64,000 nt of DNA from Pyrus communis (GCF_963583255.1 NC_084815.1:15361807-15425806); one strand, 5' to 3'; positions 35,794-48,016 are shown, counted from the stretch's first letter. Notes: generated by a model not told the origin, from the letters alone. Numbers and translations are program-made.

Positions 35794-36576
35794 GCAGCCA
35801 CTCGACCTGCCACAAACCGAGCGTTTGGGTAGAGTATATCTCGATTGGGCCCCCGAGATAGCGTATACTCTCGTCTTAGTACGTGGATGAACGTGCACTC
35901 TCGACTAGGCCCACGGACGAGGATACACTCACAATTAGGGCCACACTTCGATAATCAACATGAGTAGGTTTCCAAGCGAAGTGTTCATTCACGGCTAGGC
36001 CCGCAAAGAACATATTCCATATCACATCAGTGTAGGCAACATGACGGGTGGAGAGAAGCAGTCATTCAATCCGACTCAAGTTCAACCAGCAGCCTGCGAA
36101 ATCCCTCGCTTGCTAAGAATCCACCACATGCACTGATGTCGTGGCACAGACGAACCGAGCATGTAGAAGAGCAGCCTAGACCAACAAGTCAAGATTGGGG
36201 CATCTGAGAGCTCTGCCACTCCCAACAAAGGAAAATTCAGGAAAAAGTAGAAAGGCTTCTGACCGAGCGATTGCATAATTTCCCATGCAACGAAGCTATT
36301 GACAAAGCGTTCCGATAAGACATGACCAACATGAACGAGTCATTTTTCAATGACAAGATCGAGCAGATGGGACTACCCCATATACATTGCTGGATATAAA
36401 GAAAACTTATGTTCCGACAAATGTAGCAACTCAGCCTAGTGGCACGCCGAGGGCATACGAGTACCAAAATGACACACCAAGCCCAAGTACCAAAAATCGG
36501 GGGCAGGCTAAGGATTATTTTGGTTGTCTCAGCAGTCTAGTTTTCCTCAGATGCACTCACGACAATGATTTCCATG

Positions 36577-37195
36577 CTCTCCAGTGCGAGAGGGTAAACC
36601 AATTCCTCGACACCCAAAAGGGTATGCTTTCCAGTGCAAGAGGATAAACTAATTGCTCTTCAGTGCGAGAGGGTATGCTCTCCAGTGCGAAAGGATAAAT
36701 TAATTGCTCTCCAGTACAATAGGGTAAACAAATTCCCCAACACCCATATGGGTCTGCTTTCCATTGCGAGAGGATAAACTAATTCCTCTCCAGTGTGAAA
36801 GGGTAAACCAATTCCCTGACACCCATATGGGTTTGCTCTCCAATGCGAGAAGATAAACTAATTGCTCTCCAGTGCAAGCGAATAAACTAATTGCTCTCCA
36901 GTATGAGAGGGTAAACCAATTCCCCGAAACCCATATGGGTTTGCTCTCCAGTGCGAGAGGATAAACTAATTGCTCTCCAGTGCGAGAGGGTAAACCAATT
37001 CCTTGACACCCATATGGGTCTGCTCTCCATTGCGAGAGGATAAACTAATTGCTCTCCAGTGTGAGAGGGTAAGCTAATTCCCCGACACCCATATGGGTCT
37101 ACTCTTCAGTGCGAAAGGATAAACTAATTGCTCTTCAATACGAGAGGGTAAACTAATTCCCCGACACCCATCTGGGTAAGCTCTCTAGTGCGAGA
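36577..37195. repeat. minisatellite inside element G
   Basis: More than a dozen variants of GCTCTCCAGTGCGAGAGG plus GGTAAACCAATTCC or GATAAACTAATT, with an interspersed GACACCCATATGGGTCTGC block (contains the palindrome CCATATGG). Units of about 32-40 bp combine into higher-order units. It is tandemly ordered over about 620 bp. Confidence 0.85.
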
Positions 37196-38853
37196 AAGCC
37201 ACATGGCTCAAAGGATCGAATGCTTGAAGATCGAGTAGGTAGCAAAATGGTCAGGGGGCAACAGCCACTTTTTGTACTTAACAATTCACTCATCCAACAC
37301 TTCATCTTCAACAGCTCTAATTTTGGCAGTTCCATCCTTGACTGCTTCATCTATGGCAGCTGAGAAATCAAACTCAAGCAGTTTCCTCATTTCCAACAGG
37401 CAGCCCAAGCCGTAACCCATGCCACGCCATTTCCTCAGCTCATGCCAAGCCAGTCCTTGACTTCAATCAAGCTAAGCAGCACAAGCAATAGCCCTTGCCA
37501 CACCATCTCCTTGGCCCATGCTAAGCCGACTCCTGGCCCCTGCTAGCCGATATACCGCACCACCCCGACGGCTACCCCACAACAACACTATCCAAGAAAA
37601 AGACAAGAAAAATTAATTTTTTCTTACATCAGTGCGGCACAGAGAAGACGAAGAAAGCAACGAAAAACGGTCCTTTGCACGAGCAAGATATAAAAGATTT
37701 CTAAAGGAGGGGGAACAAATATCCTATAAGCTCTCTCTCTTGTAGGGTAGAATAAATTTCTCTTCAAAGTTGATTTAATAACCCACTTAAGGTGGACTTA
37801 AATAGGCATTGAGAGAAATTTATTTCCCTTTCCTAGAAAGATCTAATTTCCTATTAAAAAGGGAATCTACATCAAAATAGGAAATAGTCTTAAGTTTCCT
37901 AAAGCAAGAAGATCTCTACACCTGCTACTCTTTCCTGCGAGCAGCCCAACAGGTGTGGGGGCATTTGTGGAGCCAAAAATAATCACAAGGCGACACATGG
38001 ATTTTTGGATAAAGGAGGACAAAAATGCCCTTGAGGCATACTGGGATTCCTACGCATGAGCAGTGGGTAATCATCCCTCAACCAAGTCAAAAGTGCCCAA
38101 AGAAGGAAACAAATTCAAAAAATTTTCATCCTTCCTCATTCCATATTCTCTACAAAACAATCATTCCATAACCTTTAAAACATTCCATAAAAATATTAAT
38201 CCATTAATCACCAATTAAATCACCCATTATACCAATTAATCACCCATTACACACCAAAAATACCCCAAATGGCTGGCCACCTTTTCTCCAAAGGGGACCG
38301 GTCGTGCTCTATATATTGAACCCCATTTTTCTCTAAAAAGTTAGGTCTTTACTCTTGCTAAAATTCTCCAAAACTCTCAAACACTTTTCTCTCTAAATTC
38401 TAACTTTGACATCGGAGGTTCTTCGGCCAAAGCGCCCCCCACCCCCCCCCCCCCCCAACAAATTCATCGTGGGCGCATGAGGGTCTTGGCCTTGACCTAA
38501 GGTGTTATTTATTTTATAGGTACAATTTTGTCCAAGATCAAGGAGAAAGAAATTTGCATCCTCAATAAGCTTCTCCTCTCTTGCAAAAACAATATATTTG
38601 ACTTACAATAGGTCTAAGTCCAATAATGAGCATGCTATTTTGTGAAAGCAGTGAGCTTATATTAAAACATATGTTGTGATTTCCCTATTAAAACAAGTGT
38701 AAGAAACTGACACAATTCCAAACTAACTATGAGTGCTTAGTATCAAATCCAAACTGACTAAGAAAACTTTAAACTCTTTAATAAACATTTATATACCAAT
38801 ATGAAACACTATGACCGATTCCAAATTCTCATTATGATACTCACATTCTAACA

Positions 38854-39300
38854 AGGACTTCTTCAACCGTCCAAGGAACTAGTGTTAATTATTATATGGA
38901 GTTATGCATGTTTGCAATAGTAGAAGCATTGACTGTATGCACTGGACCTAGAAAAACTGCTTAGGTGTGTGGCAAGGAACTTATGGCGACATAAAAGGAA
39001 CCAAAAGTATCATTTTGTAAGTGGTGGCATCATTTGATACATGGATTTGACATGCTTTTTTTTGGTGTTTCAGGAGCTCAATATGATCTCAATGTCCTTA
39101 CCTAATCTCCAATGGTCAATGAGGTGCTGCAAGGAAAAATACTTAAAGTTACATATTGGATCAACAGAACTAAGTATGAAGGAGCATACTAATTAACAGA
39201 CGACGTTTATCCAAGGTGGACATCATTTGTCAAAACAGTGCCATTTCCACAAAATGAAAAAGAAAAGCACTTCGCAAGATGTCAATAGGGGTGTAGGAAG
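38854..39300 (+). pseudogene. PIF/Harbinger transposase, part 1 (interrupted)
   Basis: A plus-strand frame around 38920-39295 carries the S-I-D-C-M-H-W-x-W-K-N-C block of plant PIF/Harbinger DDE transposases, then G-A-Q-Y-D-L-N-V-L, then D-D-V-Y-P-R-W-T-S-F-V-K-T and the E-K-E-K-H-F-A-R-C-Q block. Stops and at least one shift interrupt it. The reading breaks at 39300 exactly where the hAT element is inserted and continues at 43701. The N-terminal part is lost where element F ends at 38853. The D in S-I-D and the D in A-Q-Y-D-L-N-V are catalytic-type residues. Confidence 0.75.
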
Positions 39301-42300
39301 TAGGGGTGGGTTGGAAAAATGGAAAACCGAATCAAGGCCAAAAAAAAACCAAACTCAATCTGTTGAACTGAACGGAACCGAATCTGGTTGGGTCAGTTTT
39401 AGTTTATAGGGTCCGGAAACTGAACCGAACCGAAGTTCTTCAAAACAACATTGTTTTGTAATTATTTTATTAATTAATAATCCTATTCTAGAAATGGCAT
39501 TGTTTTGCCCCAAATGTAACCCTAAGGCCTCCATGTATTCCTCTTTCCCATTTTCTCGGTTCGCAAAGCCTGATCCTCCTCTTTCTCGGTCTTCAATCCC
39601 TCTCTCAGACTCTTAGTCTCTCATTCCCAGCGGCGACCCGCGACCATTCTCACTCTCAATCTCTCACACCTTGCCACCAATCTCTCATCTCGCCCTCAAC
39701 TTATTCTTGTCGTTTTGAGTCTTGACAGCAAAAGGTTAGTATCACACTCTCACTTCTCTATGTTTAATTTTCTGTTCAAATTGATTTTGATTGGACAACC
39801 AGTGGCCTTTTTAGATTTTCAATTATTAATTTTCATTTTCAGTCGATAAAGATTAGAGAAGGATTCAAACTTCGCAGTTTCTATTAATCTGCCGATTTTC
39901 TGGGTTTCTTTCTTCAACAATATATTGTATGTGCAGTGTGGTCATGAGAATTTGAGATATTTCAATAGATTGTAATATTAGATTTTTCTGGGAGGGTTTT
40001 AGTATTTTTCTCACTGCCAAAATTAAAAGGTAAACCTTTTGGCCGTACTGGGTTGGTTTGCATGCCATCCAACTATATATTTGTAACTTTATAGATTGTA
40101 GATAGAGGGAGAGAGAGAGTGCGAGAGAGGGAGGGAGTTCTTTGGAATGTATTCTTTCCTGTAACTATATGTATCTTCAACTTGTTTGCAAACATATCGA
40201 GTTAGGAAATGAGTCCAGAGCGGATTGAAAGCTGTACTGATGTTTTCCTATAATTTGATGCAATATAAGGAGAAACACTCATTATCTTTGATGCAATATA
40301 TTGAGGCATGTGTTGGCATAATGCTTTCCTCTTTTCATCGATTAGTATGTCTTAGTACCTACACATGCTTATATCAGTGTGTTATAATAATTTATTAGCA
40401 CCAGATTTTCTTTCACTTCCCCTTTATATGTATGCATTGCATAATCAAAGAATAAATTTTTTTGTGTGGTTATACGGTGTAGCTAACTCATTATGCAAGT
40501 TTGGATTTTCATATTGTTGTAATTGTTTTGGTGTTATTAGAGTGAATGTTACAGTTTGCAATCAAGATAGTGAATGTTACAATTTTAATTAACATTTACT
40601 TTTGTATAAGTTTGTAGTACTAACTCCTATCCTCTTGTTATTTTGTGTGAATTAAATGAAGTCAAAGGCATCAAAGACCTCAAGGGTCTCAAGCTCAAGT
40701 TCAAACTCAAGGAGATCAAAATCAAATAGCCCTCATGATCAAACGAACTCATCTTCAAGTATACCAAGGGAAGTAAGTAGTCATGTCTTTCTATTACTTT
40801 AGCACTTATGTTTAATAATTAATTCATTATTGTAATGATTCTCTTATTTGAATAATTAATTGTATGATTATCTTATTTTAGATGGACATTGTTGGTAAAT
40901 CAACTCCAACTCAAAACACCATGGTGGCACCTCGACAAACTCCTAGTTCTCTTGTTGGATCTTGAAATCCCCTCTGATGCAACTCCAAAAGAAGGTGACT
41001 CAAGTGACCAAGTAAGTAAAGAAGAAGCTCTTTTGGATTCATTAAAAAGTCATGAAAGGTCTACAGTTTGGGATCACGTTGAAAGAAAAATTAAGGGTGG
41101 TAAAGTTAAGGGGATGTGCAAGTATTGCACCCAACCCTATATGGCTGACTCAGATAAAAATGGTACAACTAATTTAAGAATCCATTTAGCGAGATGTAGA
41201 AGCTATGGTCCTAATAAGGAAATATTTTCCACAAATAGGCAAAAGATCTTAACTTTTGCCGATAAGAAAGATAAGTTGGAAGCTAAAGGCTTTTCTCAAA
41301 AGGAAGTAACTAAGGCTTATGTTGAAATGATAATTATAGATGAGTTGCCTTATACTTTTGTTGAGGGAGAAGGTTTTTCGCCATTTATGCATGCAAGCAT
41401 GTCCTATGAGGAGAGTGCCTAGTCGTAAAACAATTGCTAAGGATGTACTTAGCTTGTTTTATTCTGAAAATGATCAATTGAATACATTTAGGGTGTGTCT
41501 AACAATGGATACATGAACTTCTATTCAACAAACCAATTACATGCTTCTCACCGCACATTTTATTGATGATGATTGGATGTTACATAAAAAGATTTTGAAC
41601 TTTTGTGTCATTCCAAATCATAAAGGAGAATCCATTGCTCAACTTTTGGAGGAATGTTTAGTGGAGTGGGGTATAGAGAATGTGCTAATTATTACGGTTA
41701 ACAATGCTTCCGCAAATGATTCCGGTTTAAGGGACTTGGTGCATCAAATAAGTGGGTGGGGGATTCCTAATGCACTCTTGCATGATGGAAAATACTTACT
41801 TATGAGGTGTGTTGCTCATATCCTCAATTTGGTTGTGAATGATGGGATAAAATTGTTGAACATGACTATACAAAACATTCCTAATGCTGTTAGGTATGTA
41901 AGATCTTCCCCCTCAAAGGTTGGAAAGCTTTAAAAGATGTGTTGAGAAAGTGAGAATAGATAGCAAAAGGGCTTGTGATTTTGGATGTCCCTACTAGGTG
42001 GAATTCCACATTTTTAATGTTGAAATCAGCTTTAAAGTTAAAGACGGCTTTTAATAAATTAAAAGTAGATGATGGTCATTACCTTTCATATTTTGTTAAA
42101 GACAATCATGGTAATATGAGGAAGGGGCCACCTTCGATGGATGATTAGAGTGAGGCGGAGATATTTGCAATCTTTTTGAAATCTTTTTATGAAGTTACTT
42201 TAAAAGTATGTTGTTTTAATACTCCAACAATTCATACTACTTTTGATGATTTATTTAAGATCAAAAGTCTCTTGCATGAAAACAAAGATAATGAATTTTT

Positions 42301-43567
42301 GTCTATGATCTCCATGTTGATGCAAGAGTAATATGACAAGTATTGGGGTTCAATTGAGGACATGAATCAATATATATATTTACTGGACTTGTGCTTGGTC
42401 CTCGCCACAAATTGGCGAAAGTTGATTATTTTGAGATATTATTTGGTGAGGATGAAAAAAAAGTTGAAAGTGCCACAAATACAGTGAATGACTTTTTGAT
42501 TGATCTTTACAAGATTCATGAAGATATGTGTTTTAGTAGACAACAAAGTATGAGTAGTGGTGGTAGTTCTCAAACAAGTGGAGACTTTTCATCAAGCATG
42601 ACCGAAATAGAAAGAAAGTGAAATGAGAAAAGCAAAGAGAGCTCGGGTTGTGCATAATGATGTGGACAAGTATCCTTTGATTCTAATGAAGGAGAAGAAG
42701 AGAACTTTGATGTATCAAATTGGTGGAGGGTGAATGGGGTTTCTAAGTACCTTATTTTGGCACATTTTGCAAGAGAGATCTTAGCTATTCCCGTATCAAC
42801 CATTGCTTCGGAATTCTCTTTTAGCACAAGTGGACGGATAATTGACCCATATCGTAGTTTTTTAAGTCCAAAATTGGTGGAGGCTTTGATATGTACTCAA
42901 ACTTAGCTTAAGTCTATCCATGTTACATTACATCATGAGCCAACCGAGTTTTGTGAGGAAGTTGAGAAAGATAATTTTATTTATTGCATTTGATTTTGTT
43001 AGATTATTTTAAATAACATTTTAATTAGTATCATTTCTTTTATTATTTGTATGTAGAAATGACCAAGTGGAAGTTCAAAAAAAAAGGTGTTATGTTGCCC
43101 TCTTGGCTGCCTAAGCATTAGCAAGCAAATTGTCATTCAAACTTGAAATGGTTGAGCGCTGATCTTGAGAACTTGAAAAAGTATGTGCAAGGCGTGGAAC
43201 TTTGGATGTTTACTTGAATTTATGATCTTAGTTGTAATGTTTATTTTAAGTCGAATATTTATCTAAAGTTTGGAATTTGGAATGTTTACTTTAGGTGTGG
43301 AAGACTTGAACTTTGATGTTTGTTTTAAGTTTGGACTTTTGGAAGATTTGGACATTGATGTTTATTTAACTTTGGACTTTGGAAGACTTGATTGTAATTG
43401 AACTTTGAATGTTATTTTCATTGTCTTTGATTCTATTGGAAATTTGGAATGCTTATTTTATCGATTATGTTGAAATGGGACTTTGAATTTATTTATACTC
43501 CTCTGGAAGATGCATTACAAAATGGCTACAAACTTTGTTTTCTTAGGAATTTTTTTTCCTATTGGAG

Positions 43568-43612
<45 letters not shown>

Positions 43613-43700
43613 GAACTTGGCAAAAATCAAACTAGAAAAAAAACCAAACCGAAGAAAATTTGACAAAAAATCAAACCGAACAAAACTGAACCCACCCCTA
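39301..43700 (+). mobile_element. hAT transposon with transposase gene, 4400 bp
   Basis: Termini TAGGGGTGGGTT and, on the right, AACCCACCCCTA-like (GAACCCACCCCTA) form inverted repeats, flanked by the perfect 8-bp duplication GTAGGAAG (39293-39300 and 43701-43708). Subterminal AACCGAA-type motifs recur at both ends. Inside is a single plus-strand transposase gene with 5' exon, now broken. The insertion splits a Harbinger transposase. A 43-base A run (43566-43608) lies just inside the right end. Confidence 0.92.
40656..42992 (+). pseudogene. hAT transposase with BED zinc finger, broken
   Basis: Exon 1 is 40656-40772 (Ser-rich, 39 codons, donor GTAAGT); exon 2 starts at 40882 after TTTTAG. The BED finger is at about 41050-41215: C-K-Y-C ... 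H-L-A-R-C. The catalytic region follows (41430-41930) with T-A-H-F-I-D-D-D-W, the N-H-K-G-E block and R-C-V-A-H-I-L-N-L-V. The C-terminal dimerisation domain is at about 42690-42905: N-W-W ... L-A-I-P-V-S-T-I-A-S-E and L-S-P-K-L-V-E-A-L. Breaks: frameshift near 40961, frameshift near 41400, TGA at 41514-41516 where the family has Trp, frameshift near 41930, stop near 42130. It cannot make a full transposase. Confidence 0.85.
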
Positions 43701-44113
43701 GTAGGAAGGATGTGAAGGGTTGTCTTGGTATCCTCAAAGCTTATTGGGCGATTGTCAGGGGTGCTGCCATATTGTTTGATGTAAAGGCGCTTTGACCCAT
43801 CATGATGACATGTATCATTCTCCACAACATGATTTTGGAAGATGGGTATGATTATGATGCTATCGATGAATTTGAATCGAACACGCTCAACAATTCTAGA
43901 ACACATATATATTATGCTCATGACGGCACCAAAGACCCCGTGAAACATGAGCCATTGGAAATGGATGGACGTTGCAATTAAAGGGTCATTAAACGGTATA
44001 CTTCAATGCAAGCTCCATACATGCACTTAAGTCGTCAAAGTGACTTGATTGAGCACTTGTGGGGATTGAAACAAGGTGAGGAAACTTTAAACAAGTTTGT
44101 GGTGGAAGAATAA
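43701..44113 (+). pseudogene. PIF/Harbinger transposase, part 2
   Basis: Continues the frame broken at 39300 after the hAT duplication. It reads R-K-D-V, then L-K-A-Y-W-A-I-V-R-G-A-A, the M-M-T-C-I-I-L-H-N-M-I block, then D-Y-D-A-I-D-E, the usual tail of plant Harbinger transposases, and ends at TAA 44111-44113. Two in-frame stops are seen (near 43793 and 43979). The V-E-R-x-F/G-I-L-K step is altered to V-K-G-C-L. Confidence 0.75.
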
Positions 44114-44344
44114 AGTTCTTAGTTTATATGGTGTGTGTGAGCGTGTTTTTTTTTTTTTTTTTATTTATTTATTTGGTGTGTTTTTATAATTTTATTTGTG
44201 TTTTTTAAGTTTATTTGGTGCTTTTTTTTTCTTCTTTTTTTTTTCTTTTTTTTTAAGTTTACTTGGTGTGTTTTTGTAATTTTATTTTATTTTATTTTTA
44301 AGTTTAGCCGCTAATAGTGCTTGCATAATCTCAACTTTAGCCTC

Positions 44345-45070
44345 ATCTTTAGCCATGTCCTACACCAAGTTTAGTTCACCTTGGCGAGCAAGTTCTTCCA
44401 TATATTTTGTAAATTCATTCCTGGAATAACTTTTTTTTTTTCTTTGCAGCCTTTTTACCTTGAGATCTTAGGGTCTGACAAGTCGATTCCGGCACCCATT
44501 CAGGGATCGCTTCAGGCACTTCAAATGTGTTGCCTTCTTGTTGGTGCGAGTCTACTTCTGGTGGAGAGTGTAGAAGGATACCGTGCATGACAACTCTTGG
44601 ACCAACTAGCACAATTCTGTATTTGGGACAATCTTTGCCAACATTCCAACATTTCCAGCGGTTGAATGATTTGTTTTTGTTTTTTTGCATTGTACCAAGC
44701 TTGTGCTTGAAGTGTCTATAAAATGCGAAAGAAGACAATATTATAATTAAACTAATTAATGTCAATTTGGGTGTAATACAAATAAATAAATAAAAATATT
44801 GTCACCTAACCTACTAAACTTTCACCACTACTCTGATTAGAAATAGCTTTAGCGAGGGCATTTTTCCAACTAGTAAGCAATTGGTTAAGGTTTTTCCAAC
44901 GACCTTGAAGAGCTTGTTTCGTTCTTTTGCTGCCAAGCTTCTCGCACAACAAAGTATGAACCATATTCCAAACTTCTCACAAGTGCATCTCATTACCCCT
45001 AGTCGGGTCATGAGTAGCTCGAACCCAGCATTCACACAACGTAACATCTTCGATGACTGACCAATTCGAA
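44345..45070 (-). pseudogene. Harbinger second gene (Myb/SANT-like with NAM-associated domain)
   Basis: On the minus strand, 45070-44812 reads N-W-S-V-I-E-D-V-x-L-C-E-C-W, then W-N-M-V-H and K-R-T-K-Q-A-L-Q-G-R-W-K-N-L-N, a Myb/SANT-like trihelix. An intron-like gap ending TTTTATAG at 44719 leads to a second exon: F-N-R-W-K-C-W, D-C-P-K-Y-R-I-V and, near the end, G-K-K-A-A-K-K. This is the accessory protein that PIF/Harbinger transposons carry beside the transposase and that helps its nuclear import and DNA binding. A shift is seen near 44985. Transposase and this gene converge, the usual layout. Confidence 0.7.
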
Positions 45071-45198
45071 TGTGCTTTATTAGCCTTTTTTTTTTTTTTT
45101 TTTAATTTTTGCAAACAAAAGTATATGAAAACTTTGGTTGAAAGTATTGAAAATATTGAAATGTGGTGTAAGGTGGAAGATGATGGTTGGGTATTTAT

Positions 45199-46162
45199 TA
45201 GACCTAGCAAACAGGTAGTGTTTGTTGTGTTCGTGTCGTTTTCATGTAACACCTGTTATCTTAACGAGTCATGTCGTGTCACACCTATTATCTTAATGGG
45301 TTCTTAATAGGTCGGGTCATTTTACCCAACAAGTGAAATGACCAGGCCATTATGACCACTTAAGAAAAATATTTTTTTCTTCTAAATTTGCACATTGGCA
45401 TTGCCACATAAATATTACTTCGAAAACTAATTTGAAACAAAAACCCAAATTTTAACAAAAATTAGAAACAAAAAAACCCCAAATTGAATAAACAAAACCA
45501 ATCTTAATTCGAAAACTAATTTGAAGCAAAACCCTATATTTTGAAAGTAATTTGAAATAATCAATAATTACCTCAATTAGAGCTCGAGATTCGCTCGATC
45601 CAGGGAGAGAATTGGAGACAAAAATAGCAGATCAACTGGTGGTGGGTTACTAGGCCATTATATGGTGATGTTGGTGTGGTGGAGGGAGATTGGAGAGGGT
45701 ACTCATGGACTCGTGGCTGGCTGGAGTTGAGGTTCGAGATTGGGATTTGAGAGTTTAGTTTGAGAGAGTGAGAACAACTGCTTCTATTCGAGCCTTCGAG
45801 AATGAGATAGTGTTTGATTTAAGGCTAAGAAAAATATTGGATGACCGAGATTAAATCTCAGCCATTCATCAATTTTCTATATATATATATATATATATAT
45901 ATATTAACTTTCAGTTCAATTCGGGATTAAATCTTATTGTTGTTAATTATAGTATTTCTTTTTAGTAGTATAAAATTATTAAATTATATTTTTCTTATCG
46001 TGTAACGTGTTGCTCACGTGTATACATAAACCGACATGTTATCTTAACATGTGCTTATTGAGTTATCCGATAATGACCCAATTTGTTATCGTGTCTACCC
46101 AAAAACCTGTTAATTTCGTGTCGTGTCGGGTTAACGGGTCGTGTCAGAAATTATCATGCCTA
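45199..46162 (-). mobile_element. non-autonomous hAT element, 964 bp, copy D
   Basis: Ends TAGACCTAGCAAACAGG (left) and ATTATCATGCCTA (right) are the diverged TAGGCCTGGCAA-type termini of copy C, in inverted orientation. The target duplication is the perfect GTATTTAT at 45191-45198 and 46163-46170. Length is 964 bp against 963 bp for copy C. It is inserted in the upstream region of the Harbinger accessory gene. A TA run lies at 45881-45903. No transposase. Confidence 0.9.
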
Positions 46163-46170
46163 GTATTTAT

Positions 46171-47325
46171 AGAATTTTTTTTTTTAACTTTTTCTGTATT
46201 TTTAAACAAGTTTTATAATTTTTTATAAAATTTTATTAAGTTAATTAATCTGAACAGTTGGATTTCAAAAAGATTGAAATCCAACAGCCCAAAATTGGAC
46301 ACTTGATCAACAGTAAGATTTCTGATATATATATATATATATATTTAGGCTAAAAAACTTGGATTATTGATCTGGAAATCGAAAAGTCCAGATTTTGCAC
46401 ATTAATAGCCGTTGGATTTGAATTTCAAAATTTTTTTACCACTGGAAATCCAACGGTCATCGCCGTGCCACGTTGCGTCTAGCCCACATCCGCTTAGTGT
46501 GCCTTCCAGCAAGGGACCCCACTCTACACATTGTCAGGTAACCCGTGCCCACTAGCCTGATACAAAAAAAAAAAAAAAAAAAAAAAAAAATTAGGGCAAG
46601 GGGTTGACATAATGCTAGCGTCATCTCAGCTGGGTATTGGGTGAGTGGATTTTCAGCTGGCTTACTTGGTGGGCTCCCCCGGAGCCCAGTTAATAGGTTG
46701 GAGTGGAGTGGGTTGAAGAAGATTGCAACACTTTTTCCATGTGATTTTGGTCATCTTATACTGAGTCAAATGACCATTTAAATTTTGTGATTTGTAGCAA
46801 TGTAGGAGATTGCCACCTATGATTTTAAAAAGATTGCTACAAATTTTCCATGTGATTTTATCTTATTCTTAGTCAAATCAGGAACCTTCGATATTATTAT
46901 GCGACTCTTACTGATTATTACGTGTTGGTGAAGATAGTTGAAGTTCCACTACAAAAACCCTCATTACTTGTGGGGGGTTTTTAAGCCTAACATGTGGACA
47001 ACACAACTTGGGTGACATGGAGCACATGTGACCGTTGGGCTTCACACGTGGGACAACCTGCTTTGATACCATGAAGACAATTAAGGTTCCACCATCAAAC
47101 CAATTGGAAATATGGGGAGTTGCCCAACCTCTTATAAGTCCATGCAAGGTCCCTCCTCTCATCAATATGTGAGATTCATTCTCAACATTTGGATCATTAG
47201 AGACTGATTCTTCTCTAGATCCGCTAATTGTTCTCCATTAGTTATTATTTCTTTTTACAGTTTTAGGGTTTGGTTATGCTAAATTTTTTTATACAACAAT
47301 ATAATACAATACTGTGTTGGGTCTA
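46171..47325. other. non-coding flank, end of Harbinger region and LTR-like DNA
   Basis: 46171-46300 continues the Harbinger upstream DNA after copy D. There is a TA run (46329-46344) and a 30-base A run (46562-46591). 46940-47200 resembles an LTR promoter (TTATAAGTCCATGCAAGG, then TGTGAGATTCATTCTCAACA) but I found no partner. The Harbinger right end is not fixed; it may lie near 46700. Confidence 0.4.
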
Positions 47326-47330
47326 ATTAG

Positions 47331-47348
47331 TGGCGCCGTTGCCGGGGA
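47331..47348 (+). promoter_or_regulatory. primer binding site (tRNA-Asp type)
   Basis: TGGCGCCGTTGCCGGGGA, the standard site in Athila/Tat gypsy elements. Confidence 0.85.
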
Positions 47349-47473
47349 TTGTTTTAATTAATTTGTGTTTATCTTATTCTTAGTTAATTATTATTGTACA
47401 TACATAAATTTTTTTTAATTGATTGCTAATTTTATTTTTCAGGTTGGTCTGTTGATTTTGGGAGAAATTCAAC

Positions 47474-48016
47474 GATGGTGTGGGAACTACCACCACTAGG
47501 AAGACCACCTTTATGGGTTTCTTTCGCAAAACATGGTTTCTATGGATTTATACCTATAGTTTGTGCCCCTTCTTGTTCAAATACCCAAGAAATGTTGCAA
47601 TGCCTTGATAGAAAATAGTTTCTAGACTATGTGAAGGTGCATATTAATAACTCACACAGGCGTTAGGACAATCCCACTTTGATTACTGCGCTCCAGATTT
47701 GAAAAAGCATCATAGTTTTAGATGGGCAGGTACTCAACAGCCTTTTGAGCAGCCTAATGTGCCACAAGATTAGGAGGAATGCTGTGTAATTCAAACACCC
47801 CTATGTGCAGTGAGTTATGACTATATGCAGGAAGACGCCAGAATTGAAGAATCACCAAGCGATGACTCTAGCCCAATGGAGGAAGTTACTGATCCTGCAA
47901 TTTCAATAGAATTTGCCGCTACCTAAGTCTATATACCACACATTCTCTTTCAAGAAGCTGCAATGCAGCCCATAAAGCTGCAGGAAAGCTTTGGAACTGA
48001 CAGTGCACCAGAAAAA
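47474..48016 (+). pseudogene. leader/gag remnant of the gypsy element
   Basis: After an AG acceptor-like CAG at 47441, a frame from ATG 47475 encodes about 50 residues (M-V-W-E-L-P-P-L-G-R-P-P, then Y-G-F-I-P-I-V-C-A-P) before a TAG, followed by fragments in other frames. Position fits the start of gag. No diagnostic motif, so identity is inferred from place. The CACTA insertion ends it at 48016. Confidence 0.4.

Larger units (their letters stand above)
32179..38564 (+). mobile_element. LTR element G with three LTR copies
   Basis: The outer ends are TGTGGAGCCAAAA at 32179 and CATCCTCA at 38564, with the target duplication ATAAG at 32174-32178 and 38565-38569. LTR copies: 32179-32507 (only the first 330 bp), 34479-35099 and 37966-38564. 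The middle LTR is followed by a primer-site-like ATTGGTGCTTTCATTGAGAG (35100-35119), and the right LTR is preceded by the purine tract GGTGTGGGGGCATT. The internal 35100-37965 region has repeats but no intact gag or pol. The three-LTR layout suggests recombination between elements. Confidence 0.7.
29972..38853 (-). mobile_element. LTR retroelement with split 5' LTR (element F)
   Basis: The minus-strand 5' LTR starts near 38853 (ACATTCTAACA on plus), runs to 38570, is interrupted by element G, and finishes at 32178-32111 (TGTTAGAAAT). Directly left is the primer site, reverse of TGGTATCAGAGCC, at 32095-32108. The other LTR is a partial copy at about 29972-30168, sharing GTGTAAGAAACT, AACACTATGACCGATTC and TACTCACATTC with 38705-38853. 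The internal 30169-32094 stretch has no gag or pol and may always have been non-coding. The right end abuts a Harbinger transposase fragment. Confidence 0.6.

Noticed and set aside
43449..43948. Frames with long Lys or Phe runs
   Set aside because: They translate the A run in the hAT end and read across an insertion border.
46940..47325. 5' LTR of the gypsy element
   Set aside because: The sequence does not resemble the 3' LTR at 60667-62110, although it has LTR-like promoter phrases.
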